Assembly: GCA_046046915.1 (NCBI GenBank)
Contig: JBJOIT010000009.1
Span: 9,483-73,482, forward strand
Source of the DNA: JBEEJZ01 sp046046915
Lineage (GTDB): Bacteria; Pseudomonadota; Gammaproteobacteria; Burkholderiales; Burkholderiaceae_C
Length of the DNA: 64,000 nt
Direction of reading: 5' to 3'
Made by a program: the position numbers and the translations under genes
Part shown: positions 17,108 to 25,469 of the stretch, in pieces
Position numbering within the stretch: the stretch's first letter is position 1
How the letters are laid out: every line of letters begins with the position of its first letter
The notes under the pieces: generated by a model
Database searches by the model: none
Told to the model about the DNA's origin: nothing
The model's input: only the letters and a program-made list of their open reading frames with translations

Positions 17108-17722
17108 GGCCGGGTTGCGCCCGGTAGCGGTGATGTCTTTGCTACTGCGTAGGGCGGAGACCGGGATGTCGCCCCGGTGGGCGAGCTGCTTTCTTTTGCT
17201 CGCCAAAAGAAAGTAGCCAAAGAAAAGGCGACCCAAGCGCCTGCGACCCCGCTGCCATGCAGCGGGGCACCCTGCGGTGCTCGATCCAGCCGGGTGGCGC
17301 GCAAACTCGCTGCGCTCAAACATGCGCGCCCCTTGATCCGGCTGGCTCTGCGCTCCTCGGCGCATTCGCCATGGGGCGATACCGGGAATTCAGGACTTCC
17401 TTGACTTCCGCTGCCCAACCCCTTCTGGTTGCGCCGAGCAGGTTCCTGAGACGGGGATCAGAAGAACGCATGTCTGAGCGATAGCGAGTTTGCGTTCTTC
17501 CCCCGTTTCAGGAAGCAGCGCAGGCTGCCCCGAAGCCCAAGGCTTCGGGGTCGCAAACAGTGGGGTCGCCTTTCTTTTGCTTACTTCTTCTTTGGCGAAG
17601 CAAAGAAAAGTGAGGCGCTGCCGGGCGCCCCCGGCCTCTGGCCTTAGAAAGGCCACAGAAAGCAGCTCGCCCGCCGGGGCGAAAACCCGGCCTCCGCCCT
17701 CGAGCAAGGGCAAAAACCTCAC
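17108..17722. repeat. Dispersed inverted-pair repeat, copy 2
   Basis: Full-length copy in the same orientation as copies 1 and 3. Left arm: TTTGCTACTGCGTAGGGCGG from 17138 and TCGCCAAAAGAAAGTAGCC. Right arm: the complement, CAGCTCGCCCGCCGGGGCG (17663 onward), ending CCTCCGCCCT. Internal hairpins are CGCTGC-CAT-GCAGCG in the left half and CCCCGAAGCC-CAA-GGCTTCGGGG (17528-17550) in the right. The right border coincides with the ior stop codon at 17719-17721. Short reading frames inside it look incidental. It occupies the 718-bp gap between ior and urtA together with the urtA promoter. Confidence 0.88.
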
Positions 17723-20700
17723 CCCCTCCAAACTCCCATCAACTCATCCCACCGCACCCTGACAGCCGCCAGGTACCGCGCCTTCACATGCCCATAGCCC
17801 TTGATGCCCTCGGGCAAACGGGCGATGGCCAGGGCCTGGGGGTGGCGCTCAAGGGTCAGGCTGGTCAGCAATTCATCCACGCCCGCCCGGTACTCTTGAA
17901 TGAGTGCTCGCTCGGTGCGGCGCTCGGTGGTGTAGCCAAAGGGATCCAAAGACGTGCCACGCAGACCTTTCAGGCGGGCCAGCAGGCGAAAGACCTGGCC
18001 CATGGCGGGGCCGAAGCTTTGCTTGATGAGTTCACCGCGCTCGTTCTTGCGCGCCAGCAGCGGCGGCGCCAGGTGGTAGTGCAGGCGGACATCGCCTTCA
18101 AACTGAGCCTGGATGCCACTCAAAAAGCCTGGATCGGTGTGCAGGCGGGCCACCTCATACTCGTCCTTGTAGGCCATCAGCTTGAACAGGTTGCGCGCAA
18201 CCGCCTCGGTGAGCGACAGGCGCTGCGCCGGATGCCCAGCCTCGGCGCACAAGGCCGACTCAGCCGCCTGAACTCGCTCAACCACGGCCTGGTAAGACTG
18301 TGCATAGGATGCGTTCTGGTAACTGGTCAAAAACTCGACCCGGCCGCTGATCAGCGACTGCAGCGACTCGCGGGGTTTGAAGTGCAGGGTTTGGGCAGGC
18401 GCCAACAAGCGCTGCACCGCCCCAGGCTCATGCGCAGCGCGGCGACCCCACTCGAAGGCAGCCTGATTCTTCTCTACCGCCACGGCATTCAGAACCATGG
18501 CTTGCAACAAGGCCTCCCGGCTGATCGGTAGCCACCCCTTTTGCCAGGCAAAACCCAGCAGCATGGGGTTGGCATACAGGCTGTCGCCCATCAGAGCCAG
18601 GGCGGCAGCGTCGGCGTCAAAGGTTGCCATTTGGGCCGGCTCGGTGGCGGCAATGTCGGCCAGACACTGCTCTGCCGGATTTCGCCAGTCGGGTTGATGC
18701 ACAAAAGCTGCCGTGGGGGCGCTGTGGGTGTTGAGCGCCACCCGAGTAAGACCGCCCCGGATGCGCATCAAGGTCTCTTTGCCGGCCGCCACAATGGGGT
18801 CGCAACCCAGCACCAAGTCGGCCCCGGCCGTGCCCACGCGCGTGGTCAGGATGTCGTCCTGACGCGCGGCGATGAGGATGTGGCTCCAGGTGGCGCCTCC
18901 CTTCTGGGCCAGGCCGGCGGCATCTTGCGTGACGATGCCCTTGCCCTCCAGGTGCGCCGCCATGCCGAGCAACTGGCCCAGGGTGATGACCCCCGTGCCG
19001 CCCACGCCCGCCACCACCACGCCCCAGACACCGGCTGCGTGGTGACCAAGCATTGGGAGCACCGGTTCTGGCAGGGCAGTCAGCCCGTCCACAGCCGGCC
19101 CGGTGCGGGTGGCAGACTTCTTTTTGAGCGTGCCGCCCTCCACAGTGACGAAGCTGGGGCAAAAGCCCTTCACACAGCTGTAGTCCTTGTTGCAACTGCT
19201 CTGGTTGATGGTGCGCTTGCGGCCAAATTCGGTCTCCAGCGGCTCCACGCTGAGGCAGTTGCTCTGCTCGCCGCAATCGCCGCAGCCTTCGCATACCAGG
19301 GGGTTGATCACCATGCGCTTGGCCGGGTCGGCCAGGGTGCCGCGCTTGCGGCGACGGCGTTTTTCGGTGGCGCAGGTCTGGTCGTAAATGATGACCGTGG
19401 TGCCCTGCAGCTCACGGAATTCGCGCTGGATGCGATCCTGCTCATCGCGGTGCTCGATCACGATGCCCTCAGGGATGCCCTGCACGTCCTGGTACTTGTC
19501 GGGCTCATCGGTCACGATGGTGATCTTTGCGGCGCCCTCGGCCCGCATGCTCTGGGCGATCTGAACCACGCTGTGGCCGGATGCCGCCATGCCGCCCGCC
19601 GCTCCCGGCCTTTCGCCCACCGGCTGACCGCCCGTCATGGCCACGGCGTCGTTGTACAAAATCTTGTAGGTGATGTTCACGCCCGCGGCAATGCTTTGGC
19701 GTATGGCCAGGATGCCACTGTGAAAGTAGGTGCCATCGCCCAGGTTGGCAAACATGTGCTTGTCGTGGCTGAAGGGCTGTTGCCCCACCCATGGCACACC
19801 TTCGCCGCCCATCTGCGTGAAGCCCTCGGTGGCGCGGTCCATCCAGATCGTCATGAAATGGCAGCCGATGCCGGCCATGGCGCGGGAGCCCTCGGGCACG
19901 CGGGTGCTGGTGTTGTGCGGGCAGCCCGAGCAAAACCAGGGTTGGCGCACGGCGGCGGGGCCACTGCGCAGCGCCAGCTTGTACATGGCTTCGTCCTTGG
20001 CGTCCAGCACGGCCAGATGGGCGCGCATCCGGGCCGCCACGTCCTCACTCACGCCAAGTTTGAACAGGCGCTGGGCCACAGCGCGGGCAATGAGGGCGGG
20101 CGACAGGTCGGCGTTGGCCCGCAACAGGGTGTTGGCACTCGGGCTGGCCATGGACCACTCGCCGCCGCTGCCATAGTGGGTGCCGGCGGCATCGACCTCG
20201 TTGAATTTGCCCAGCACGGTGGGGCGCACATCGGCGCGCCAGTTGTACAGCTCCTCCTTGAGCTGGTATTCAATGACCTGGCGCTTTTCTTCGACCACTA
20301 ATATTTCCTGCAGGCCAGTGGCAAATTCACGGGTGAGCTGCGCTTCCAAAGGCCACACCACTGCCACCTTGTGCAGTCGCACGCCCACGGCGCGGCAGGT
20401 GGCCTCATCCAGCCCCAGGTCATGAAGGGCCTGGCGGGTATCGTTGTAAGCCTTGCCACTGGCAATCAAACCGAAACGGTCATGGGGCCCCTCGATCACA
20501 TTGTGGTTGAGGCGGTTGGCGCGGATGTAGGCCAGCGCGGCATACCACTTGTGGTCAAACAGGCGGGCCTCCTGCTCCAGGGCGGCATCGGGCCAGCGGA
20601 TGTGCAAGCCGCCCGGCGGCATGACAAAGTCAGTGGGCATCACGATCTGCACCCGGTCGGGGTCGATCATGGCCGTGGCACTCGACTCCACGATCTCCTG

Positions 20701-21342
20701 TATGGTCTTCATGCCGGCCCACACCCCGGCGTAGCGGCTCAGGGCAAAGGCGTGCAGACCCAGGTCCAGAATGTCCTGCACGCTCGCCGGAAAAAACACG
20801 GGCGTGCCGCAGGCCTTGAAGATGTGGTCGCTCTGGTGCGCGGCCGTGCTGCTTTTGGCCACATGGTCGTCACCCGCCACCGCAATCACCCCGCCCCAGG
20901 GCGTGGTGCCTGCCATGTTGGCGTGCTTGAACACATCGCTGCAACGGTCCACACCTGGGCCTTTGCCGTACCAGATGCCAAACACACCATCAAAGCGGTT
21001 GCTGCCCGGTGGTGCAAAGCCCAGCTGCTGGGTGCCCCACAAGGCGGTGGCCGCCAGCTCCTCGTTGACGCCCGGCTGAAACACGATGTGCTGGGCCTGT
21101 AGGTGTTTTTTTGCCTGCCACAAGGCCTGGTCGTAAGTGCCCAGCGGTGAGCCACGATAGCCGCTGATGAAGCCGGCCGTGTTTTTGCCCTGGCGCGCAT
21201 CGCGCAAGCGTTGCAATAGCGGCAGCTTGACCAGCGCTTGCACGCCGCTCATGAAGGCCGGACCCAAGTCCAGCGTGTATTTGTCGTCCAGCGACACCGA
21301 CCTCAAGGCGGCTTGCAGGGCTGGGGAGTGTGGCGCGTTCAT
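17719..21342 (-). CDS. Indolepyruvate ferredoxin oxidoreductase, fused alpha-beta-gamma subunits
   Basis: A 1207-residue cytoplasmic enzyme that oxidatively decarboxylates aryl pyruvates to aryl-CoA with ferredoxin reduction. In order: the pyrimidine domain with GYRGSPLGTYDQALW near residue 40; a TPP-binding region (CSGCPHNTSTRVPEGSRAMAGIGCHFM); a cysteine-rich Fe-S segment (VCEGCGDCGEQSNCLSVEP); and the gamma domain (VAGVGGTGVITLGQLLGMAAHLEGKG). The fusion is common in proteobacteria. The ATG at 21342 (MNAPHSPAL) is preferred; the longer frame begins in the divergent intergenic region. The stop lies at the border of repeat copy 2. Confidence 0.92.
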   Translation of the reverse strand: MNAPHSPALQAALRSVSLDDKYTLDLGPAFMSGVQALVKLPLLQRLRDARQGKNTAGFISGYRGSPLGTYDQALWQAKKHLQAQHIVFQPGVNEELAATALWGTQQLGFAPPGSNRFDGVFGIWYGKGPGVDRCSDVFKHANMAGTTPWGGVIAVAGDDHVAKSSTAAHQSDHIFKACGTPVFFPASVQDILDLGLHAFALSRYAGVWAGMKTIQEIVESSATAMIDPDRVQIVMPTDFVMPPGGLHIRWPDAALEQEARLFDHKWYAALAYIRANRLNHNVIEGPHDRFGLIASGKAYNDTRQALHDLGLDEATCRAVGVRLHKVAVVWPLEAQLTREFATGLQEILVVEEKRQVIEYQLKEELYNWRADVRPTVLGKFNEVDAAGTHYGSGGEWSMASPSANTLLRANADLSPALIARAVAQRLFKLGVSEDVAARMRAHLAVLDAKDEAMYKLALRSGPAAVRQPWFCSGCPHNTSTRVPEGSRAMAGIGCHFMTIWMDRATEGFTQMGGEGVPWVGQQPFSHDKHMFANLGDGTYFHSGILAIRQSIAAGVNITYKILYNDAVAMTGGQPVGERPGAAGGMAASGHSVVQIAQSMRAEGAAKITIVTDEPDKYQDVQGIPEGIVIEHRDEQDRIQREFRELQGTTVIIYDQTCATEKRRRRKRGTLADPAKRMVINPLVCEGCGDCGEQSNCLSVEPLETEFGRKRTINQSSCNKDYSCVKGFCPSFVTVEGGTLKKKSATRTGPAVDGLTALPEPVLPMLGHHAAGVWGVVVAGVGGTGVITLGQLLGMAAHLEGKGIVTQDAAGLAQKGGATWSHILIAARQDDILTTRVGTAGADLVLGCDPIVAAGKETLMRIRGGLTRVALNTHSAPTAAFVHQPDWRNPAEQCLADIAATEPAQMATFDADAAALALMGDSLYANPMLLGFAWQKGWLPISREALLQAMVLNAVAVEKNQAAFEWGRRAAHEPGAVQRLLAPAQTLHFKPRESLQSLISGRVEFLTSYQNASYAQSYQAVVERVQAAESALCAEAGHPAQRLSLTEAVARNLFKLMAYKDEYEVARLHTDPGFLSGIQAQFEGDVRLHYHLAPPLLARKNERGELIKQSFGPAMGQVFRLLARLKGLRGTSLDPFGYTTERRTERALIQEYRAGVDELLTSLTLERHPQALAIARLPEGIKGYGHVKARYLAAVRVRWDELMGVWRG

Positions 21343-21450
21343 GGTGCTGGGTCTCTTTGGTGTAGGCGACATCGACGTCAGCCATTGTGCGGACTCCTGC
21401 TCAGGCCCACAAGCCCGGCGTGGCACGATATCGCTTTACCATGCACGGCC

Positions 21451-23136
21451 ATGATGCATTTGCACAGACTGCTCCCTTTCCTGAACTGGCCCCGGCCCAC
21501 CGCTGCCTTGCTGCGCTCCGAGGCCATGGCCGGCCTGGCTGTGGGACTGATGGTGATTCCCCAGGGTGTGGCTTACGCCGCCTTGGCGGGCATGCCCCTG
21601 GTGACCGGCATTTATGCCTCGCTACTGCCCGCCCTGGTGGCAGTGCTGTTCAGCGCTTCCACCCGGCTGTCGGTCGGGCCCACGGCCCTGACTTGTCTGT
21701 TGGTGAGCGCCTCCCTCAGCGGGCTGGCCACGCCCGGCAGTGCGCAGTGGGTGACCTTGGCGGTCTGGCTGTCGCTGCTGTCGGGTCTGCTGCAAGTGGC
21801 GCTGGGGTTCATGCGCTTTGGCTGGTTGCTCAATCTGGTCAACGCCCCGGTGCTGCTGGCCTTTACCCAAGGGGCGGCGGTGCTCATTCTGTTGTCTCAG
21901 TCGCGAGATTTGCTGGGCATCTCTTTGGGTTGGCAAGCCTGGCTGCAAGCGCCGCAGCTGCACCTGCCATCGATGGCGTTTGGTCTGGGCAGCCTGGCGA
22001 TGTTGATGTTGGCCCGCCGTCTGCGCCCCACATTTCCGTCGGTGCTGGTGGTCGTGGTCGTGAGTGCGGGCCTGTCGTTTGCACTAGGCTTTGAGGACAG
22101 CGGTGGCCAAGTGGTGGGCAGTCTGCCTCAGGGCCTGCCGGCCTTGTCCCTCCCCGGTCTGCCCGACTTGGCCACCCTTGAGCAGCTGGTGCTGCCCACG
22201 CTGGTGATCACCCTGGTGAGCTTTCTGGAGACGGCCTCCAGCGCCAAGGTTGACAACGAGCGCCAGGGTGCCCGCTGGGATCAGGATCAGGACCTCATCG
22301 GCCAGGGGCTGGGCAAGCTGGCGGCCGGTTTGAGCGGTGCTTTCCCCACCAGCTCGTCGTTCTCGCGCTCGGCACTCAATCTGTACGCGGGAGCCCGCAC
22401 CGGTTGGGCCACGGTGTTCTCGGTCGTGGTGGTGTTGATAGCCCTGCTTCTGTTCACCCCCGTGGTGCGCCATGTGCCGCAAGCGGTGCTGGCGGCCATC
22501 GTGGTGGTCGCTGTGTTTGGCCTGGTCAAGCCGCGCGAATTCGTGCGCCTGTGGCGCATCTCACCCGTAGAAGCTACAACCGCCGGCGTGACCTTCGCCG
22601 TGACGCTGTTGGCCGCGCCGCGCCTGTACTGGGGCGTTCTGGCAGGCGTGCTGATGGCCCTGAGTCACTTTTTGTACCAACGTCTACACCCACGCATCAT
22701 TGAAGTAGGCCTGCACGCCGATGGCAGCCTGCGTGACCGTCATTTGTGGCATTTGCCACCTTTGGCACCACACACCTACGCCCTGCGCATGGATGCGGCC
22801 CTGGACTTTGCCGCTGCCGCCACGTTTGAGCGCAGCATCGTCGAACACCTGGCTGCGCAGCCCGACACCCGGCATGTCTGCGTGTTTGCGCAGGCCATCA
22901 ACCGCATCGATGCCACCGGCGTGGACACGCTCACTAAACTGGCACGGCAGCTGCACCAACGCGAGATCACATTGCATATCAGCGGCATGAAGCTGCCGGT
23001 AGAACAGGTGCTGCTGCGCAGTGGCGACTTCGTCCCCGGGCCACTGCTGGCGCTGTACCGCACCGAATCTGAAGCCCTAGCCGCCTTGGCCAAGCTGGTG
23101 GAACTGCCCGCCGACATGGCCGGCATGGCCATCTGA
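21451..23136 (+). CDS. SulP-family inorganic anion transporter with STAS domain
   Basis: A 561-residue inner-membrane protein. The SulP transmembrane part begins with LRSEAMAGLAVGLMVIPQGVAYAALAGMPLVTGIYASLLP and continues with SFLETASSAKVDNERQGARWDQDQDLIGQGLGKLAAGLSGAFPTSSSFSRSALN. The C-terminal STAS domain starts near residue 440 and carries FAQAINRIDATGVDTL. Substrate is an anion such as sulfate or bicarbonate; sequence alone does not decide. ATG at 21451 (or the next codon) starts the conserved N-terminus. The cyclase gene follows after 22 bp, suggesting an operon. Confidence 0.88.
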   Translation: MMHLHRLLPFLNWPRPTAALLRSEAMAGLAVGLMVIPQGVAYAALAGMPLVTGIYASLLPALVAVLFSASTRLSVGPTALTCLLVSASLSGLATPGSAQWVTLAVWLSLLSGLLQVALGFMRFGWLLNLVNAPVLLAFTQGAAVLILLSQSRDLLGISLGWQAWLQAPQLHLPSMAFGLGSLAMLMLARRLRPTFPSVLVVVVVSAGLSFALGFEDSGGQVVGSLPQGLPALSLPGLPDLATLEQLVLPTLVITLVSFLETASSAKVDNERQGARWDQDQDLIGQGLGKLAAGLSGAFPTSSSFSRSALNLYAGARTGWATVFSVVVVLIALLLFTPVVRHVPQAVLAAIVVVAVFGLVKPREFVRLWRISPVEATTAGVTFAVTLLAAPRLYWGVLAGVLMALSHFLYQRLHPRIIEVGLHADGSLRDRHLWHLPPLAPHTYALRMDAALDFAAAATFERSIVEHLAAQPDTRHVCVFAQAINRIDATGVDTLTKLARQLHQREITLHISGMKLPVEQVLLRSGDFVPGPLLALYRTESEALAALAKLVELPADMAGMAI

Positions 23137-23158
23137 TGCGTCCCACGCCACCCAAGAC

Positions 23159-24214
23159 ATGACCACCGTCAATAAAACCCTGCTGGTTCAGCACCTGCGC
23201 CAGTTGTTGGGCCCAGGCACGCCTGAGGACGCCATCGCCCGGGCTGTGGACCGGGCCGTAACGCAAGTGGACGCCGCCGACAGCCGCCAGGTCACCATCC
23301 TTCTGTCCGATCTGCGGGGCTTTACCTCGATGTCCGAGAAGTACACCGCACTGGAAATGGTCGAGGCGCTCAACCGCTATTTCAGATGCATGAGCGAGAT
23401 CATCCTGCGCTACGGCGGCACCATCGACAAGTTCATGGGCGATGCCATCATGGTGCTGTTTGGTGCACCCATCAGCCGGGACGATGCACTCACCTCGGCA
23501 CTGGCCTGCGCCATCGAGATGCAAGGCGCCATGGCCGCCATCAACGAAGACAACAAGCGCCACGGCATTGAAGCCCTGTACATGGGCATCGGCATCAACA
23601 CGGGTGAAGTGATTGCCGGTCACCTGGGCTCGGAGCTGCACAGTGAATACACGGTGATTGGCGACCAGGTCAACCTGGCCTCACGCATCGAAGCCCATAG
23701 CCTGCGCGGCCAAATCTTGCTGAGCGAAAACACCTACCAGCTGAGCCGGGACATCGTCGAGATTGGCGATGTGAACGACATCAAGGTCAAGGGCAAAAAA
23801 GGGTCGGTGCGCATGTATGAGCTGCTGGCCGTGCACCAGCCGCGCCACCTCAAGGCGCCCAACCGCGAAATCCGCAATAGCCCGCGCGTCGAGGTGGACA
23901 TGCCGCTCACCTTTCAGTGCCTGAGCGGCAAGCTGGTGCTGCCGCAGCTCCACATCGGCCGCATCATCGACATGAGCTACGGTGGCATCTGCTTTGTGAG
24001 CCCAGTGGCGCTGGAGATGCTGGATGACATCAAGATAGCGTTTTCGCTCACCCTGCTAGACGCACCCATGACCGACATCTATGCCAAGGTACTGCGCGTG
24101 GCACCGGCCAGCGCTGGCCACGAATGCCGCGTGGAGTTCACCGCCATCGACGCTACCACCACTGCCAGCCTCAAGGAATTTGTGAACTCGATTGTGGAAT
24201 TGAACCGCTTGTAG
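23159..24214 (+). CDS. Class III (IIIb-like) nucleotide cyclase fused to a PilZ domain
   Basis: 351 residues. The cyclase catalytic domain spans about 40-220. Metal-binding Asp51 (LSDLRGFTSMSE) and Asp95 (KFMGDAIM) are present, as are purine-contacting Lys91 and Thr165 (EYTVIGD) and transition-state residues Asn172 and Arg176 (NLASR). Thr at the position of the usual Asp marks subclass IIIb, where several members respond to bicarbonate. The C-terminal PilZ domain has both c-di-GMP motifs: RNSPR (Arg239, Arg243) and DMSYGG (Asp271, Ser273, Gly276). cAMP is the likelier product, but cGMP is not excluded. No membrane segment is seen. It probably shares a transcript with the SulP gene upstream. 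Confidence 0.88.
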   Translation: MTTVNKTLLVQHLRQLLGPGTPEDAIARAVDRAVTQVDAADSRQVTILLSDLRGFTSMSEKYTALEMVEALNRYFRCMSEIILRYGGTIDKFMGDAIMVLFGAPISRDDALTSALACAIEMQGAMAAINEDNKRHGIEALYMGIGINTGEVIAGHLGSELHSEYTVIGDQVNLASRIEAHSLRGQILLSENTYQLSRDIVEIGDVNDIKVKGKKGSVRMYELLAVHQPRHLKAPNREIRNSPRVEVDMPLTFQCLSGKLVLPQLHIGRIIDMSYGGICFVSPVALEMLDDIKIAFSLTLLDAPMTDIYAKVLRVAPASAGHECRVEFTAIDATTTASLKEFVNSIVELNRL

Positions 24215-24220
24215 GGCAGA

Positions 24221-24244
24221 AAAAAACCCGGGCAAGCCCGGGTT
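24221..24244 (-). terminator. Intrinsic terminator shared by porin and cyclase genes
   Basis: AACCCGGGC (24225-24233) and its complement GCCCGGGTT (24236-24244) are almost contiguous. On the minus strand the stem is followed by a U run (A6 at 24221-24226), fitting termination of the porin transcript. The convergent cyclase stop is 6 bp away, so it may act on both strands. Confidence 0.75.
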
Positions 24245-24276
24245 GAAAGGAGATTTCTCAAACTAACACGAGATCA

Positions 24277-25260
24277 TCAGAAGCTGTACTTCATGCCCAA
24301 TTCAACGGTGTCGCCCTTGCCGTTTTTATCCTTAAGACCATTCAGGTCAACGTAGACCTGCATGCCTTTGTAGACGTTGTAGCCAACACCTGCCAGCCAC
24401 TGATTACGCTTGGCAGCGCCATCCAAGGCCACTTGTTGCATCGCAAAACCAAAGTCAAAGTCGCCCATGGTGTAGACCACGCCCGCACCCGTGTACATGG
24501 TCTTCTTGCTGTCAGTACCCTTTGATTGCGCCACCAAACCCAACAACTTGGCATTGCCGAGCTTGTAAGTAGCAGACAAACCGTAGGCAGACTTGACTTT
24601 GCTCTCTTCGAATTTATCGCTGCTGTACTTGGCGACCTGTGTGGTTCCCGCAGCAACCGTCAAATCACCCAAAGCGTAACTGACCGTCAAAGCTGTACCG
24701 TTACTCGATTTCGTCGGAGTAGCAGCACCGGAAACGTTGAGAGAGCCGTTGCTAGAGAAAGTCAGATCAGCCGCAAAAGTCAGATCACCAATTTTCTTCA
24801 TGTATTGCACATGACGGCCATCGTTGGCTTTGCCAGCAACTTCGTCCAAGACGCCGTTTTCGCCGTGGCCCACGCCCAACACTTCGCCGACATTGTCTTC
24901 AAAGTAGCTGTCGAACTGGCCCAGCGTCAGGGTGCCAAACTCTTTGCCCTTGATACCGAATTTGACGTCATCGGTCAACACAGTGCTGTTATCGGCAATC
25001 GGGTCGTAGTCGACTTCGATCTCGCCAAACACGCTGATATCAGCGTTGATGTTGTGCGTGGCCTTGGTTTCGATCTGGTTCAAGCCCTTGCCCAGAAACT
25101 CTTTGCCAGTCACGCCATCTTTATCCTTGATGTTGACGTAGTAAGCACCCACATCCACGTTGATTTCAAACTTGGTGTCCTTGCCAGCAGTCAACTCACC
25201 GGCTTGGGCAGCGCAGAGGGCCGTCAGTGCGGCCAAAGCCACGGCAGATTTTTTCATCAT
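24277..25260 (-). CDS. Gram-negative porin
   Basis: A 327-residue outer-membrane trimeric-porin type protein. The signal peptide is MMKKSAVALAALTALCAAQA, cleaved before GELTAGK. The rest is rich in alternating beta-strand patterns and ends in the outer-membrane targeting aromatic (MKYSF). Internal signatures include FGIKGKEFGTLTLGQFDSYFEDNVGEV, the betaproteobacterial porin motif region. The ATG at 25260 has an AGGAG site. The gene is clearly less GC-rich than its neighbours, common for highly expressed porins. Proximity to phosphatase genes suggests, but does not show, a role in phosphate or phosphoester entry. Confidence 0.85.
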   Translation of the reverse strand: MMKKSAVALAALTALCAAQAGELTAGKDTKFEINVDVGAYYVNIKDKDGVTGKEFLGKGLNQIETKATHNINADISVFGEIEVDYDPIADNSTVLTDDVKFGIKGKEFGTLTLGQFDSYFEDNVGEVLGVGHGENGVLDEVAGKANDGRHVQYMKKIGDLTFAADLTFSSNGSLNVSGAATPTKSSNGTALTVSYALGDLTVAAGTTQVAKYSSDKFEESKVKSAYGLSATYKLGNAKLLGLVAQSKGTDSKKTMYTGAGVVYTMGDFDFGFAMQQVALDGAAKRNQWLAGVGYNVYKGMQVYVDLNGLKDKNGKGDTVELGMKYSF

Positions 25261-25397
25261 CACAAACTCCTGTATTCGATAAAAGAAAAGTTGCCTAAAT
25301 GTGTTGTGCAACAGCGGGAGAGTTTGGATAAGTCAGATGAAAGTTTGACGGCATTGGCATGAAGTTTTTGTGACCCGTTATCCATAAAGTCACCCAC

Positions 25398-25441
25398 AAA
25401 AAAGGCCACGGCCAAGTGCACTGCTGCACCTGATCGTGGCC
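25398..25441 (-). terminator. Intrinsic terminator after the phytase-like gene
   Basis: GGCCACG (25404-25410) pairs with CGTGGCC (25435-25441), with an inner GTGCA/TGCAC stem (25416-25429). On the minus strand the stem runs into TTTTTT (A6 at 25398-25403). It lies 29 bp after the phytase-like stop and upstream of the porin promoter, so the porin has its own promoter. Confidence 0.8.
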
Positions 25442-25469
25442 CGAGGCACGAGGCCTGTTTGCCTGCCTA

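Noticed and set aside
18541..20301. Plus-strand reading frame of 586 codons opposite the ior gene
   Set aside because: Low-complexity Ala/His/Gly composition and no family signature; antisense shadow of a well-defined enzyme gene.
25300..25380. Possible Pho box upstream of the porin (GTCA/TTCA elements)
   Set aside because: The half-sites are 8 or 14 bp apart instead of 11, so they do not form a PhoB direct repeat.
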